A DNA stretch of 64,000 nt from Pseudomonas putida (lineage in GTDB: Bacteria; Pseudomonadota; Gammaproteobacteria; Pseudomonadales; Pseudomonadaceae): contig NZ_CP026115.2 in NCBI RefSeq assembly GCF_009883635.2, positions 2,232,001-2,296,000 on the forward strand, written 5' to 3'. Numbering within the stretch: position 1 is the first letter of the stretch; each line of letters begins with the position of its first letter. Shown piece by piece: positions 1 through 11,973 of this stretch. Position numbers and translations under genes: made by a program. The notes under the pieces were generated by a model that was not told the origin of the DNA, did not search any database, and was given only the letters and a program-made list of their open reading frames with translations.

Positions 1-492
1 CACGGCCAGGCCGACCAGGGCGTAGATCGCCCAGCCATGCAGGCCCCAGTGCAGGAAGGTCAGCTGCAGGCCCTGGCGCGCGGCCTCGAGGCTGGCGGAG
101 GTGCCTTCCGGTGGATTGAAGTAGTGGTCCAGCGGCTCGGACGCGCCGAAGTACAGCAGCGAGATGCCGATACCGGAGGAGAACAGCATGCCGGCCCAGG
201 CGCCATAGCTGAAGTCAGGCTGGTCGTCCTTGCCGCCAAGCTTGAGCTTGCCGTAGTCGGAAAACGCCAGGTAGATGACGAACAGCAGGTAACCGCCGAT
301 CACCAGCATGTAGTACCAGCCGAAGGTGCGCGTCAACCACTTCTGGGCCACGCCCAGCACCTGGCCGGCGGTTTCGGGTACAGCGATCAACAAGGCAGTC
401 AGAACGAGGATCATCAGCGCGGAGGTGAAGAACACCACGCGGTTGACCCGTACCCTCTCGGCGGGGGGCTTGGTAAGTGAGGCAGAACTCAT
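1..492 (-). CDS. betT: BCCT-family choline/betaine transporter BetT, N-terminal part
   Basis: Only the first 164 codons lie in the window; the gene runs off the left edge. The product starts MSSASLTKPPAERVRVNRVV and shows hydrophobic segments near residues 20-37 and 60-78, then the stretch YGAWAGMLFSSGIGISLLYF, typical of the betaine/choline/carnitine transporter family (sodium- or proton-coupled uptake across the inner membrane). It is transcribed away from betIBA, the arrangement known for choline import coupled to oxidation to glycine betaine. The ATG at 490-492 is the only good start. Substrate is inferred from context; the C-terminal osmosensing tail cannot be seen here. Confidence 0.9.
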   Translation of the reverse strand, partial: MSSASLTKPPAERVRVNRVVFFTSALMILVLTALLIAVPETAGQVLGVAQKWLTRTFGWYYMLVIGGYLLFVIYLAFSDYGKLKLGGKDDQPDFSYGAWAGMLFSSGIGISLLYFGASEPLDHYFNPPEGTSASLEAARQGLQLTFLHWGLHGWAIYALVGLAV

Positions 493-968
493 TGCACGAA
501 TGCTCCGGGCAGTACGGCTGTGGAGGCTAATCAGTCTTTCCCGAGCAATTGGTGGAATATCCCCACTGCATCAGGTGTTATAAAAGCACCCTGGAAACCG
601 TGATCCCGAATCGATACGTTGCAAAAAAACAGACAGGTGGCCTGCTGAAAATGCCACGCCTCAGCGGAGGTGCGCGCATTCGTCACAGATCACCCCGCCC
701 GCTCCAAGGGCCTGTCGCAGGGCCAGTGACCGTACGGCAGAATCTGCATTTCGCATCGCTCATGCCCGTCAACGCCTTGTATTCCGGGGGTTACACGATT
801 TCCTGGGGTGTCAATCGGTGCCTTCTCGACGGCCTTAAAAACTGTCAATGGCACAAATTGTCGCAGAGCTTATTCTTTATTGATTGAACGTTCAATCAAA
901 ACAAAATAGACTGGCCTTCGCCGAGTCAGCCGCCTGTCGTCTGCTCGCAGGCCTGAGGAGATAGCAAG
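493..968. promoter_or_regulatory. betT-betI divergent intergenic region
   Basis: This 476-bp gap separates the divergent betT and betI genes and must hold both promoters. The clear element in it is the palindrome at 880-899, entered separately. I see no convincing small gene; the open frames here have no ribosome binding site and no protein-like composition. Confidence 0.7.
880..899. promoter_or_regulatory. BetI-type operator palindrome
   Basis: TTGATTGAACGTTCAATCAA is a perfect 20-bp palindrome lying 69 bp before the betI start. TetR-family BetI repressors are known to bind a dyad with a TTGAACGTTCAA-like core between betT and betI and to release it with choline. Position and core match, so this is the likely autoregulatory site controlling both directions. 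Confidence 0.8.
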
Positions 969-1625
969 ATGCCCAAGGTCGGTATGCAACCCATCCGCCG
1001 CCAGCAGTTGATCGAAGCCACGTTGCAGGCGGTCGATCAGGTCGGACTGGGTGACGCCAGCATTGCGCTGATTGCCCGTTTGGCCGGTGTGTCGAACGGC
1101 ATCATCAGTCACTACTTTCGGGACAAGAACGGCCTGATCGCAGCGACGATGGGTTACATCATGAACATGCTCAACGAAGGCGTTAGAGCACGTCGCCAGG
1201 CCCTGACGGACGACAGCCCGCGCGCCCACCTGAAAGTGATCATCGAGGGCAACTTCGATGCCAGCCAGGTGAACGGCCCGGCAATGAAAACCTGGTTGGC
1301 CTTCTGGGCTTCCAGCATGCACCAGCCCGATTTGCACAGGTTGCAGCGGATCAACGATCACCGCCTGTATTCCAACCTGTGCTGCCAGTTCCGCCGCGCC
1401 CTGCCGCTCTACCATGCGCGCAAGGCAGCCCGCGGCCTGGCGGCCCTGATCGACGGCCTGTGGCTGCGTGGTGCCCTGTCGGGAGATGCATTCGACACCG
1501 ACCAGGCAGTACGGATTGCATACGAATACATGGATCTACAACTGGCAAAACAGCACACCCTGGGCACAACCGACCAGGCCGCTGATCAAGCACGCACGGC
1601 ACTTGCCAACCCGGCAGGAGCGTGA
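969..1625 (+). CDS. betI: TetR-family repressor BetI
   Basis: The 218-residue protein is a TetR-type regulator. A helix-turn-helix covers about residues 35-55 ([19 protein letters not shown]), followed by an all-helical ligand domain that in BetI senses choline. The start is ATG at 969 with a GAGGAG ribosome binding site about 9 nt upstream. It is first in the betI-betB-betA operon, and a perfect palindrome sits in its promoter region. The protein is some 20 residues longer than the usual ~197 because of a polar C-terminal tail rich in Ala, Gln and Asp. Function is assigned from the family signature and its exact operon position. Confidence 0.93.
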   Translation: MPKVGMQPIRRQQLIEATLQAVDQVGLGDASIALIARLAGVSNGIISHYFRDKNGLIAATMGYIMNMLNEGVRARRQALTDDSPRAHLKVIIEGNFDASQVNGPAMKTWLAFWASSMHQPDLHRLQRINDHRLYSNLCCQFRRALPLYHARKAARGLAALIDGLWLRGALSGDAFDTDQAVRIAYEYMDLQLAKQHTLGTTDQAADQARTALANPAGA

Positions 1626-1662
1626 CGCGCAGCCAACCACACACTGCACTTGCGAGGACACT

Positions 1663-3135
1663 ATGGCCCGTTTCGGAACGCAAAAACTCTACATTGATGG
1701 CGCTTACGTCGACGCTGGCAGCGATGCCACCTTCGAAGCCATCAACCCGGCTACCGGCGAAGTCCTCGCCCACGTGCAACGTGCCACCGAGGCTGACGTC
1801 GAGAAGGCCGTTGAAAGCGCCGAGCGCGGCCAGAAAGTCTGGGCCGCGATGACCGCCATGCAGCGTTCGCGCATCCTGCGCCGCGCCGTCGACATCCTGC
1901 GCGAGCGCAACGATGAACTGGCCATGCTGGAAACCCTGGACACCGGCAAGTCGTACTCGGAAACCCGCTACGTCGACATCGTCACCGGCGCCGACGTGCT
2001 GGAGTACTACGCTGGCCTGGTACCGGCCATCGAAGGCGAGCAGATCCCGCTGCGTGAATCGTCCTTTGTCTACACCCGCCGCGAGCCGCTGGGCGTCACC
2101 GTGGGTATCGGTGCGTGGAACTACCCGATCCAGATCGCCCTGTGGAAGTCCGCGCCGGCCCTGGCCGCTGGCAACGCGATGATCTTCAAGCCGTCGGAAG
2201 TCACTTCGCTGACCACCCTGAAACTGGCCGAGATCTACACCGAAGCCGGCCTGCCGAACGGCGTGTTCAACGTCCTGACCGGCAGCGGCCGCGAAGTCGG
2301 CACCTGGCTCACCGAGCACCCACGCATCGAGAAAGTCTCCTTCACCGGCGGCACCACCACCGGCAAGAAGGTCATGGCCAGCGCCTCGAGCTCGTCGCTC
2401 AAGGAAGTCACCATGGAACTGGGCGGCAAGTCGCCACTGATCATCTGCGCCGACGCCGACCTGGACAAGGCCGCCGACATCGCCATGATGGCCAACTTCT
2501 ACAGCTCCGGCCAGGTCTGCACCAACGGCACCCGCGTGTTCATCCCGGCTGAAATGAAGGCTGCCTTCGAAGCCAAGATCGCCGAGCGCGTTGCCCGCAT
2601 CCGCGTTGGCAACCCTGAAGACGAGAACACCAACTTCGGCCCGCTGGTCAGCTTCCAGCACATGGAAAGCGTGCTCGGCTATATCGCCAAGGGCAAGGAA
2701 GAAGGTGCCCGCGTACTGTGCGGCGGCGAGCGTCTGACTGCCGGTGACTTCGCCAACGGCGCCTTCGTGGCCCCGACCGTGTTCACTGACTGCACCGACG
2801 ACATGACCATCGTCAAGGAAGAGATCTTCGGCCCGGTGATGAGCATCCTCACCTACGAAACCGAAGAAGAAGTCATCCGCCGTGCCAACGACACCGACTA
2901 CGGCCTGGCCGCCGGTGTCTGCACCAACGACATCTCCCGCGCCCACCGCATCATCCACCAGCTGGAAGCCGGTATCTGCTGGATCAACGCCTGGGGCGAA
3001 TCGCCAGCCGAAATGCCGGTTGGCGGCTACAAGCAGTCGGGCGTCGGCCGTGAGAACGGCGTCAGCTCGCTGGCTCAATACACTCGCATCAAGTCGGTCC
3101 AGGTCGAGCTGGGCGGCTACAACTCGGTCTTCTAA
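1663..3135 (+). CDS. betB: Betaine aldehyde dehydrogenase BetB
   Basis: The 490-residue protein is an NAD(P)-dependent aldehyde dehydrogenase that oxidises betaine aldehyde to glycine betaine in the cytoplasm. The catalytic Glu lies in [10 protein letters not shown] and the catalytic Cys in [12 protein letters not shown], and the cofactor-loop motif [12 protein letters not shown] is intact. The chosen ATG at 1663 gives [13 protein letters not shown], the usual BetB N-terminus, and follows GCGAGGAC; the frame stays open further upstream but that part overlaps betI and is not ALDH-like. It lies 37 nt after betI and 77 nt before betA. Length is standard. Confidence 0.96.
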   Translation: MARFGTQKLYIDGAYVDAGSDATFEAINPATGEVLAHVQRATEADVEKAVESAERGQKVWAAMTAMQRSRILRRAVDILRERNDELAMLETLDTGKSYSETRYVDIVTGADVLEYYAGLVPAIEGEQIPLRESSFVYTRREPLGVTVGIGAWNYPIQIALWKSAPALAAGNAMIFKPSEVTSLTTLKLAEIYTEAGLPNGVFNVLTGSGREVGTWLTEHPRIEKVSFTGGTTTGKKVMASASSSSLKEVTMELGGKSPLIICADADLDKAADIAMMANFYSSGQVCTNGTRVFIPAEMKAAFEAKIAERVARIRVGNPEDENTNFGPLVSFQHMESVLGYIAKGKEEGARVLCGGERLTAGDFANGAFVAPTVFTDCTDDMTIVKEEIFGPVMSILTYETEEEVIRRANDTDYGLAAGVCTNDISRAHRIIHQLEAGICWINAWGESPAEMPVGGYKQSGVGRENGVSSLAQYTRIKSVQVELGGYNSVF

Positions 3136-3212
3136 GGCCCTGTCCAGCCACGCCCGTGCACTGCGCACGGGCGTTTCCGCTCCCTGATCACCGCCAACAC
3201 GAGGGTACTTTC

Positions 3213-4910
3213 ATGTCCCAAGAATTCGACTACATCATCGTCGGTGCCGGCTCCGCCGGTAACACCCTGGCGACCCGCCTGACCGAAGACGCCGGCGTTA
3301 CCGTGCTGCTGCTGGAAGCCGGTGGCCCCGACTACCGCTTCGACTTCCGCACCCAGATGCCAGCCGCTTTGGCCTTCCCGCTGCAGGGCCGCCGCTACAA
3401 CTGGGCCTACGAGACCGACCCGGAGCCGCACATGGACGGCCGCCGCATGGAATGTGGCCGCGGCAAGGGCCTGGGTGGCTCGTCGCTGATCAACGGCATG
3501 TGCTACATCCGCGGCAACGCCATGGACTTCGACGGCTGGGCGGAACTGCCAGGCCTGGAAGACTGGACCTACCTGGATTGCCTGCCGTACTTCCGTAAAG
3601 CCGAAACCCGCGACATCGGCCCGAACGACTACCACGGCGGCGACGGCCCGGTCAGCGTGGCCACGCCAAAAGCCGGCAACAACCCGCTGTTCCACGCCAT
3701 GGTCGAAGCCGGCGTGCAGGCCGGATACCCGCGCACCGAAGACCTCAACGGCTACCAGCAGGAAGGCTTCGGCCCGATGGACCGTTCGGTGACCAAGAAC
3801 GGCCGCCGTTCCAGCACCGCCCGTGGCTACCTGGACCAGGCCAAGAAGCGCCCGAACCTGACCATCGTCACCCACGCTCTGAGCGACCGTGTGCTGTTCG
3901 ACGGCAAGCGCGCCATCGGCGTGACCTACCTGGTTGGCGACAGCGAAGAGCGCGTCGAAGCCCGTGCCCGTAAGGAAGTGATCGTCAGCTCCGGCGCCAT
4001 CGCTTCGCCGCAGCTGCTGCAGCGCTCCGGTGTCGGCCCGCGCGCCCTTCTGGAAAGCCTCGACATCCCGGTGGTGCACGACCTGCCGGGCGTCGGCGAG
4101 AACCTGCAGGACCACCTCGAGCTGTACCTGCAGTACGCCTGCACCCAGCCCGTGTCGCTGTACCCATCGCTGCTGTGGTGGAACCAGCCGGCCATTGGCG
4201 CCGAGTGGATGTTCAAGGGTACCGGTATCGGCGCCAGCAACCAGTTCGAGGCCGGTGGTTTCATCCGCACCCGTCCTGAATTCGAGTGGCCGAACATCCA
4301 GTACCACTTCCTGCCGGTCGCGATTAACTACAACGGCTCCAACGGGGTGAAGGAACACGGTTTCCAGGCGCACATGGGCTCGATGCGTTCGCCAAGCCGT
4401 GGCCGCATCCAGGCCAAGTCGAAGAACCCGCGCCAGCACCCGAGCATCCTGTTCAACTACATGGCCACCGAGCAGGACTGGCAGGAATTCCGTGATGGCA
4501 TCCGCCTGACCCGCGAAATCATGGCCCAGCCGGCGCTGGACCCGTACCGCGGTCGCGAGATCAGCCCGGGCGAGCACGTGCAAACCGATGAGGAGCTGGA
4601 CAAGTTCATCCGCGAACACGCCGAAACCGCCTTCCACCCATCCTGCTCCTGCAAGATGGGCACCGATGACATGGCAGTGGTTGACGGCGAAGGCCGCGTG
4701 CACGGCATGAAGGGCCTGCGTGTGGTCGATGCGTCGATCATGCCGATCATCATCACCGGCAACCTCAACGCCACCACGATCATGATCGCCGAGAAGATCT
4801 CGGACAAGATCCGCAACCGCAAACCACTGCCGCGCAGCACCGCCAAGTACTACGTAGCCAACGGTGCACCGGTGAAGGGCAAGGCGATGCGTGAGGTGAA
4901 GCAGGCGTAA
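3213..4910 (+). CDS. betA: Choline dehydrogenase BetA (GMC oxidoreductase)
   Basis: The 565-residue protein is a membrane-associated FAD enzyme of the glucose-methanol-choline family, oxidising choline to betaine aldehyde. The N-terminus holds the FAD-binding motif [16 protein letters not shown], followed by the GMC signature [20 protein letters not shown] near residues 85-104. The catalytic His lies in [12 protein letters not shown] near residue 474, and the second GMC region [14 protein letters not shown] follows. ATG at 3213 follows CACGAGGGTACTTTC. It is last in betIBA and is followed by a REP-like palindrome and a strong terminator. Together with betB it supplies glycine betaine as osmoprotectant or carbon/nitrogen source. 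Confidence 0.96.
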   Translation: MSQEFDYIIVGAGSAGNTLATRLTEDAGVTVLLLEAGGPDYRFDFRTQMPAALAFPLQGRRYNWAYETDPEPHMDGRRMECGRGKGLGGSSLINGMCYIRGNAMDFDGWAELPGLEDWTYLDCLPYFRKAETRDIGPNDYHGGDGPVSVATPKAGNNPLFHAMVEAGVQAGYPRTEDLNGYQQEGFGPMDRSVTKNGRRSSTARGYLDQAKKRPNLTIVTHALSDRVLFDGKRAIGVTYLVGDSEERVEARARKEVIVSSGAIASPQLLQRSGVGPRALLESLDIPVVHDLPGVGENLQDHLELYLQYACTQPVSLYPSLLWWNQPAIGAEWMFKGTGIGASNQFEAGGFIRTRPEFEWPNIQYHFLPVAINYNGSNGVKEHGFQAHMGSMRSPSRGRIQAKSKNPRQHPSILFNYMATEQDWQEFRDGIRLTREIMAQPALDPYRGREISPGEHVQTDEELDKFIREHAETAFHPSCSCKMGTDDMAVVDGEGRVHGMKGLRVVDASIMPIIITGNLNATTIMIAEKISDKIRNRKPLPRSTAKYYVANGAPVKGKAMREVKQA

Positions 4911-4917
4911 GCCTGCC

Positions 4918-4950
4918 CCGGCCTCTTCGCGGGCAAGCCCGCGAAAGGGC
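4918..4950. repeat. REP-like palindrome
   Basis: The core TTCGCGGG-CAAG-CCCGCGAA (4926-4945), flanked by CGGCCTC and AGGGCCC, matches the short extragenic palindromes scattered in P. putida genomes. It lies just downstream of betA, a typical position. A similar core recurs at 52578-52598. Confidence 0.75.
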
Positions 4951-4972
4951 CCTCCCAGCCAACACCAGAAAA

Positions 4973-4997
4973 GGCACCGACTGCGGTGCCTTTTTTT
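4973..4997 (+). terminator. Rho-independent terminator of betIBA
   Basis: GGCACCG-ACTG-CGGTGCC forms a 7-bp stem with a 4-nt loop, followed directly by a run of seven T residues. It lies 62 bp after the betA stop and ends the betaine operon. Confidence 0.9.
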
Positions 4998-5101
4998 CAT
5001 CTGCAGAAACGCTTTACAGGCTGCCAATTCATCAGGTTAGAATCATTTGGCACGCGACTTGCGAGTCACCCTCTTCCCGCGATATCCCGGAGTACCTGCC
5101 T

Positions 5102-6844
5102 TTGGATGCCAGCACCATCAACAGCCTGTTTCTGATCGGCGCATTGCTGGTGGGCGCAAGTATCCTGGTCAGCTCGCTGTCGTCACGCCTGGGCATCCCT
5201 ATTCTGGTCATCATCCTCGCCGTCGGCATGGTCGCAGGTGTCGATGGTGGCGGCATCATCTTCAACAACTACCCGACCGCCTACCTGGTGGGCAACCTGG
5301 CATTGGCCGTGATCCTCCTCGACGGTGGCCTGCGCACCCGGGTGGCGAGCTTCCGCGTAGCCCTGTGGCCGGCACTGTCGCTGGCCACCGTCGGTGTGAT
5401 GATTACCACCGGGCTCACCGGCATGGTAGCTGCCTGGCTGTTCAACCTGAGCCTGATCCAGGGCCTGCTGATCGGCGCCATCGTCGGCTCCACCGACGCT
5501 GCGGCAGTGTTTTCGCTGCTCGGCGGCAAAGGCCTGAACGAACGGGTTACCGCCACGCTGGAAATCGAATCAGGCAGCAACGACCCGATGGCGGTGTTCC
5601 TGACCGTTACCTTGATCGACATGATCGCCAGCGGCCAGACGGGCCTGCACTGGAGCCTGCTAGGCCACTTGCTGCGCGAGTTTGGCATCGGTGCCCTGCT
5701 TGGCCTGGGCGGCGGCTGGCTGATGCTGCAGCTGGTCAACCGCATCAACCTGGCCGGTGGCCTGTACCCGATCCTGGTGGTCGCTGGCGGCCTGGTGGTG
5801 TTCTCGCTTACCAACGCCCTGCACGGCAGCGGCTTCCTCGCCGTTTACCTGTGTGGCCTGGTGCTGGGCAACAAGCCGATCCGCAGCCGCCACGGCATCC
5901 TGCACATGCTCGACGGCATGGCCTGGCTGGCCCAGATCGGCATGTTCCTGGTGCTGGGGCTACTGGTTACGCCCCACGACCTGCTGCCGATCGCCCTGCC
6001 AGCACTGGGCCTGGCGCTGTGGATGATCCTGGTGGCGCGCCCCCTGTCGGTGGTCGCCAGCCTGCTGCCGTTCAAGGCCTTCCATGGTCGCGAAAAAGGC
6101 TTCATTTCCTGGGTTGGCCTGCGCGGTGCGGTACCGATCATTCTGGCGGTGTTCCCGCTGATGGCCGGCCTGCCGGACGCCCAGCTGTTCTTCAACCTGG
6201 CGTTCTTCATCGTGCTGGTGTCGCTGCTGGTGCAAGGCACCAGCCTGCCGTGGATGGCCAAGCTGCTGAAAGTCACCGTACCGCCAGACCCTGCACCCAT
6301 TTCCCGCTCGGCGCTGGAAGTGCACGTCACCAGCGAGTGGGAGCTGTTCGTCTACCGCCTGGGTGCGGAAAAATGGTGCATCGGTGCTGCCCTGCGCGAG
6401 CTGAAAATGCCTGAAGGCACCCGCATCGCCGCGCTGTTCCGCGCCGAGCAACTGCTGCACCCGTCCGGCAGCACGGTACTGGAAGTCGGCGACATGCTCT
6501 GCGTGATCGGCCACGAACATAACCTTCCGGCGCTGGGCAAACTGTTCAGCCAGGCTCCGCAGCGTGGCCTGGACCTGCGCTTCTTCGGCGACTTCGTGCT
6601 CGAAGGTGATGCCGAGCTGGGCGCAGTGGCCGCACTTTATGGCCTGAAACTGGACGGCCTGGACGCGAAAATGCCGCTGGCGCAGTTCATCCGACAGAAG
6701 GTCGGAGGCGCTCCAGTAGTAGGTGACCAGGTCGATTGGCACGGCACGATCTGGACCGTGGCGACCATGGACGGGAACAAGATCCAGAAAGTCGGCGTCA
6801 GATTCCCCGAAGGAACGCGACCCGGACCAGGATTGTTCCTCTAA
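5102..6844 (+). CDS. nhaP2: K+/H+ antiporter, NhaP2/CvrA type (CPA1)
   Basis: The 580-residue inner-membrane protein has about 12 hydrophobic segments in residues 8-395 and a cytoplasmic C-terminus with a TrkA-C-like ligand-binding part (about 400-490) and a further regulatory domain. CPA1 transport residues are visible: Asp132 in [10 protein letters not shown] and Asn160-Asp161 in [12 protein letters not shown]. This layout is that of the K+/H+ antiporters NhaP2/CvrA, which expel potassium in osmotic or low-osmolarity growth. The start is TTG at 5102, after GGAGTACC. Its place between the betaine operon and a mechanosensitive channel fits osmotic homeostasis. Ion preference (K+ versus Na+) is inferred from family. 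Confidence 0.9.
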   Translation: MDASTINSLFLIGALLVGASILVSSLSSRLGIPILVIILAVGMVAGVDGGGIIFNNYPTAYLVGNLALAVILLDGGLRTRVASFRVALWPALSLATVGVMITTGLTGMVAAWLFNLSLIQGLLIGAIVGSTDAAAVFSLLGGKGLNERVTATLEIESGSNDPMAVFLTVTLIDMIASGQTGLHWSLLGHLLREFGIGALLGLGGGWLMLQLVNRINLAGGLYPILVVAGGLVVFSLTNALHGSGFLAVYLCGLVLGNKPIRSRHGILHMLDGMAWLAQIGMFLVLGLLVTPHDLLPIALPALGLALWMILVARPLSVVASLLPFKAFHGREKGFISWVGLRGAVPIILAVFPLMAGLPDAQLFFNLAFFIVLVSLLVQGTSLPWMAKLLKVTVPPDPAPISRSALEVHVTSEWELFVYRLGAEKWCIGAALRELKMPEGTRIAALFRAEQLLHPSGSTVLEVGDMLCVIGHEHNLPALGKLFSQAPQRGLDLRFFGDFVLEGDAELGAVAALYGLKLDGLDAKMPLAQFIRQKVGGAPVVGDQVDWHGTIWTVATMDGNKIQKVGVRFPEGTRPGPGLFL

Positions 6845-6879
6845 ACTCCGTTTCTGCCTGATCCACAAGTAGTCTGCCT

Positions 6880-9800
6880 ATGTCCCTGCGCGTGTACCTT
6901 CGCACAGCCCTGCTGGGGTTGTGCCTGTCCCTTCCTTTCGCCGTCAACGCGGCGGAAACCCCGACCACCGCCAGCATCCAGAACAGCCTCGACAAGATCG
7001 CCGAGCGCAAGCTGCCCGAAGCCGACCAGAAGGCCTTGCAGCAGGTGCTCGAACAGACCTTGAGCCTGCTCAACAGCAAGGAAGACAGCGAGAAGAAGCT
7101 TGCCGCCCTCAAACAGCAGCTGGCCAGCGCGCCCAAGGAAACCAGCGACAGCCAGAAAGAACTGGCCAGGCTCAAGGAAAGCAAGCCGCAACCGGTCGCC
7201 CAGCGCTATGCCAGCCTCACGGTGCCGCAGCTGGAGCAGCTGCTCAGCGAGCGCAACACTTTGCAGGGTGAGCTGCAGAAGGCGCTGTCCGAAGCCAATA
7301 GCCTGATCATCAACTCGCAGACCCGCCCCGAGCGCGCCCAGGCCGAGATCAGCAGCAACCAGACCCGCACCCAGCAGATCAACAACATTCTCAAGAGCGG
7401 CAAGGACGGCGGCAAGTCGATCAACGCCGACCAGCGCAACCAGCTCGCCGCCGAACTGGCCTCTCTTAACGCCGTGACCTTGTTGCGCCGCCAGGAGCTG
7501 GCCGGCAATGGCCTGCTGCAGGACCTGGGCAATGCTCGCCATGACCTGCTGATCGAGCGTGCCGCGCGCCTGGAACAGGAAATCCAGGACCTGCAGACCC
7601 TGATCAACGAAAAACGCCTGGCGCAATCCCAGCAGACCGTCACCCAGCAGTCGATCGAAGCACAGAAGGCTGGCGGCAGCAGCCTGCTGGCCAGCGAAAG
7701 TGCGGCCAACCTGAAGTTGTCCGACTACTTGCTCAAGAGCACCGACCGTCTCAACGAGCTGACCCAGCAGAACCTGCGCACCAAGCAGCAGCTCGACAGC
7801 CTGACCCAGGCTGACCAGGCGCTGGATGAGCAGATCAGCGTGCTCAAGGGCAGCCTGTTGCTGTCGAAGATTCTCTACAAACAGAAACAAGCGCTGCCGC
7901 ACCTCAAGCTCGACCGTGACCTGGCCGATCAGATCGCCGACATCCGCCTGTACCAGTTCGAGATCAACCAGCAGCGCGAGCAGATGAGCAACCCGGTGAC
8001 CTACGTTGACAAGCTGCTGGCCAGCCAGCCGCAGGAAGACGTCACCCCGGCCCTGCGCAAAGCCTTGCTGGAAGTGGCGATCACCCGCAGCGACCTGCTC
8101 GAACGCTTGAACCGCGAACTGTCGGCGCTGCTCAACGAATCGATCACCTTGCAACTCAACCAGAAGCAACTGCTCGGTACCGCGCAGGGCCTGCGCACTA
8201 CCCTGGATGAGCAGATGTTCTGGATCCCCAGCAACAAGCCGCTGGACTGGGATTGGTTGAAATATGTACCGGAGCGCTTTGCCAAGCAGGTTGCCGACCT
8301 GCCTTGGGGCTCCGGGCTCCAGGAACTGAGCGATGGCCTGAGCCAGCGCCCTTTGCTGTTCCTGCCGTTGCTGCTGGTGATCGGCGCGCTGCTGTGGCGG
8401 CGCAAGTACCTCTACCAGCGGCTGAGCAAGGTGCATCAGGATATCGGCCATTTCCGGCGTGACAGCCAGTGGCACACGCCCCAGGCGATCCTGATCAACA
8501 TCCTTCTGGCGATGCCGGTGAGCCTGGGCCTTGCGCTGTGCAGCTACGCCCTGCAGATCGACGCCCGCGGGCAGAACGCCAACCTCGGCGCCGCACTTTG
8601 GCAACTGGCCCAGGCGTGGCTGGTGTTCTACACCGCCTACCGTATCCTCGCTCCCGGTGGCGTGGCGGAAATCCATTTCCGCTGGCACAAGCCGCAAGTC
8701 GAGTTTTTGCGTGGCTGGGTACGCCGGCTGGGCACCGTGGTGCTGGCGTTGGTCGGCGTGGTGGCGGTCGCGGAACACCAGCCTTCGGCGCTGGCCGACG
8801 ATGTGCTGGGCATCGGTGTGGTGCTCACCTGTTATGCGCTGATGGCCTGGCTGCTCAGCCGGCTGCTGGCAAGCAGCCCGGCTCACCGCGACACTTCGTT
8901 GTTCCGCCGGGCCGTCGGGGTGGCCTTCACCGCCCTGCCGATCGCCCTGTTCGTGGCGGTGTGCTTCGGCTATTACTACACCGCGCTCAAGCTCACCGAC
9001 CGGCTCATCTACACCCTCTACCTGCTGATGTTCTGGTTGGTGATCGAAGCTGCATTCGTGCGCGGCCTGTCGGTGGCTGCGCGGCGCCTGGCCTACCAGC
9101 GGGCGCTGAGCAAGCGCCAGGCGGCCAAGGAAGGGCTGGATGGCGAAGTCATCACCGAAGAGCCGACCCTGGACATCGAACAGGTCAACCAGCAGTCGCT
9201 GCGCCTGATCCGCCTGGCCCTGCTCGGTGGTTTCATCGCCGGCTTGTATTGGGTCTGGTCGGACCTGATCACGGTGTTCGCCTACCTCAACAATTTCGTC
9301 CTGTACGAATACACCAGCGGCACCGGCACCGCCGCCAGCATGGTGCCGATCAGCCTCGGCGACCTGCTTGGCGCGCTGGTGATCGTCGGCATCACCTTCG
9401 CCCTGGCCGGCAACTTGCCGGGTCTGCTGGAAGTGCTGGTGCTGTCGCGCCTGAACCTGGCCCAGGGCAGCGCCTACGCCACCACCACACTGCTTTCGTA
9501 CACCATCGTCGGCGTCGGCATCGTCAGTACCCTGTCGACCCTCGGGGTGAGCTGGGACAAGCTGCAGTGGCTGGTGGCGGCACTGTCGGTGGGCCTGGGT
9601 TTCGGCATGCAGGAGATCTTCGCCAACTTCATCTCCGGCATCATGATCCTGTTCGAGCGCCCGGTGCGGATCGGTGACACCATCACCATCGGCAACCTGT
9701 CGGGCACGGTGAGCAAGATCCGCATCCGCGCCACCACCATCACCGACTTCGACCGCAAGGACATCATCGTCCCCAACAAGACCTTCATCACCGGCCAGCT

Positions 9801-10188
9801 GATCAACTGGTCGCTGACCGACACCGTCACCCGGGTGACGCTGAAGCTGGGCATCGACTACGGCTCCGACCTCGACCTGGTGCGCGACCTGCTGCTCAAG
9901 GGCGCCCACGACAACCCACGGGTGCTCAAGGACCCGGAGCCGATCGTGTACTTCCTCAACTTCGGCGAGAGCTCGCTGGACCACGAGCTGCGCATGCACG
10001 TGCGCGACCTCGGTGACCGCAACCCGACGCTGGACGAGATCAACCGCTACATCAACCGCGAGTTCAAAGCCCACAACATCAAGATCTCGGTACGCCAGGT
10101 CGAGGTGTTCCTGATGGACCCGAAAGGCGGCAAGCAGCAGTTGATCCCGATGGAGCAACCTAAACCGGATGGCACTGCACCGGCCTGA
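6880..10188 (+). CDS. mscK: MscK/KefA-type large mechanosensitive channel
   Basis: The 1102-residue protein has a signal peptide (cleavage expected after VNAA near residue 25), a long periplasmic coiled-coil rich in Gln, Glu and Leu (to about residue 480), a set of transmembrane helices, and a C-terminal MscS module. The pore-lining helix and its continuation GLGFGMQEIFANFISG begin near residue 906, and the MscS beta domain IGDTITIGNLSGTVSKIRIR follows. Size and order match E. coli MscK (about 1120 residues), which releases solutes upon hypo-osmotic shock. It lies 35 bp after the antiporter gene in the same direction and may be cotranscribed. YjeP/MscM is the alternative subfamily. Confidence 0.88.
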   Translation: MSLRVYLRTALLGLCLSLPFAVNAAETPTTASIQNSLDKIAERKLPEADQKALQQVLEQTLSLLNSKEDSEKKLAALKQQLASAPKETSDSQKELARLKESKPQPVAQRYASLTVPQLEQLLSERNTLQGELQKALSEANSLIINSQTRPERAQAEISSNQTRTQQINNILKSGKDGGKSINADQRNQLAAELASLNAVTLLRRQELAGNGLLQDLGNARHDLLIERAARLEQEIQDLQTLINEKRLAQSQQTVTQQSIEAQKAGGSSLLASESAANLKLSDYLLKSTDRLNELTQQNLRTKQQLDSLTQADQALDEQISVLKGSLLLSKILYKQKQALPHLKLDRDLADQIADIRLYQFEINQQREQMSNPVTYVDKLLASQPQEDVTPALRKALLEVAITRSDLLERLNRELSALLNESITLQLNQKQLLGTAQGLRTTLDEQMFWIPSNKPLDWDWLKYVPERFAKQVADLPWGSGLQELSDGLSQRPLLFLPLLLVIGALLWRRKYLYQRLSKVHQDIGHFRRDSQWHTPQAILINILLAMPVSLGLALCSYALQIDARGQNANLGAALWQLAQAWLVFYTAYRILAPGGVAEIHFRWHKPQVEFLRGWVRRLGTVVLALVGVVAVAEHQPSALADDVLGIGVVLTCYALMAWLLSRLLASSPAHRDTSLFRRAVGVAFTALPIALFVAVCFGYYYTALKLTDRLIYTLYLLMFWLVIEAAFVRGLSVAARRLAYQRALSKRQAAKEGLDGEVITEEPTLDIEQVNQQSLRLIRLALLGGFIAGLYWVWSDLITVFAYLNNFVLYEYTSGTGTAASMVPISLGDLLGALVIVGITFALAGNLPGLLEVLVLSRLNLAQGSAYATTTLLSYTIVGVGIVSTLSTLGVSWDKLQWLVAALSVGLGFGMQEIFANFISGIMILFERPVRIGDTITIGNLSGTVSKIRIRATTITDFDRKDIIVPNKTFITGQLINWSLTDTVTRVTLKLGIDYGSDLDLVRDLLLKGAHDNPRVLKDPEPIVYFLNFGESSLDHELRMHVRDLGDRNPTLDEINRYINREFKAHNIKISVRQVEVFLMDPKGGKQQLIPMEQPKPDGTAPA

Positions 10189-11694
<1,506 letters not shown>

Positions 11695-11729
11695 TCTGAA
11701 GGGCATGTCTTGAGATAATTGGAGCCTGT

Positions 11730-11957
11730 GAGATCGAGCGCCGCCCGCGCGGCGCATCGCGAGCTGCGCTCGCTCCTACGTTTGTTTCGGGCCAATGTGT
11801 CCTATCGGATTTGCGCGCGTACGCCTTGGCGCATAGCGCGATATTGCGTTGTACCAACAAGGCGGTCGCGCGCGCCTGCCACAGGCGAAACTGGCCCGAA
11901 ACAAGCGTAGGAGCGAGCAAAGCTCGCGATGCGCCGCGCGGGCGGCGCTCGATCTCA
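11730..11957. repeat. Pair of 64-bp inverted repeats with ~99-bp spacer
   Basis: The arm at 11730-11793 and the reverse complement of 11893-11957 are nearly identical, with three mismatches by eye (for example GAGCTGCGCTCG against GAGCTTTGCTCG). Each arm starts GAGATCGAGCGCCGCCCGCG and ends TTTCGGGCC, so the element reads as two REP-like units facing each other. The spacer is GC-rich with no protein-like frame. It lies between convergent selO and the parA-like gene and may work as a transcription barrier or be a REP-doublet mobile by RAYT transposases. Confidence 0.8.
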
Positions 11958-11973
11958 TTGGCGCTGAAGATCT

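Noticed and set aside
4918..4950. Short palindromes as CRISPR repeats
   Set aside because: There are single scattered copies with no regular spacers; they are REP-like elements.
1351..5027. Two long minus-strand frames opposite betB and betA
   Set aside because: They mirror the third-position GC of the real genes and show no protein features.
6841..10158. Open frame of about 1100 codons on the minus strand opposite mscK
   Set aside because: Antisense shadow of the mechanosensitive channel gene; rich in Gln, His, Val and Asp with no motif or start signal.
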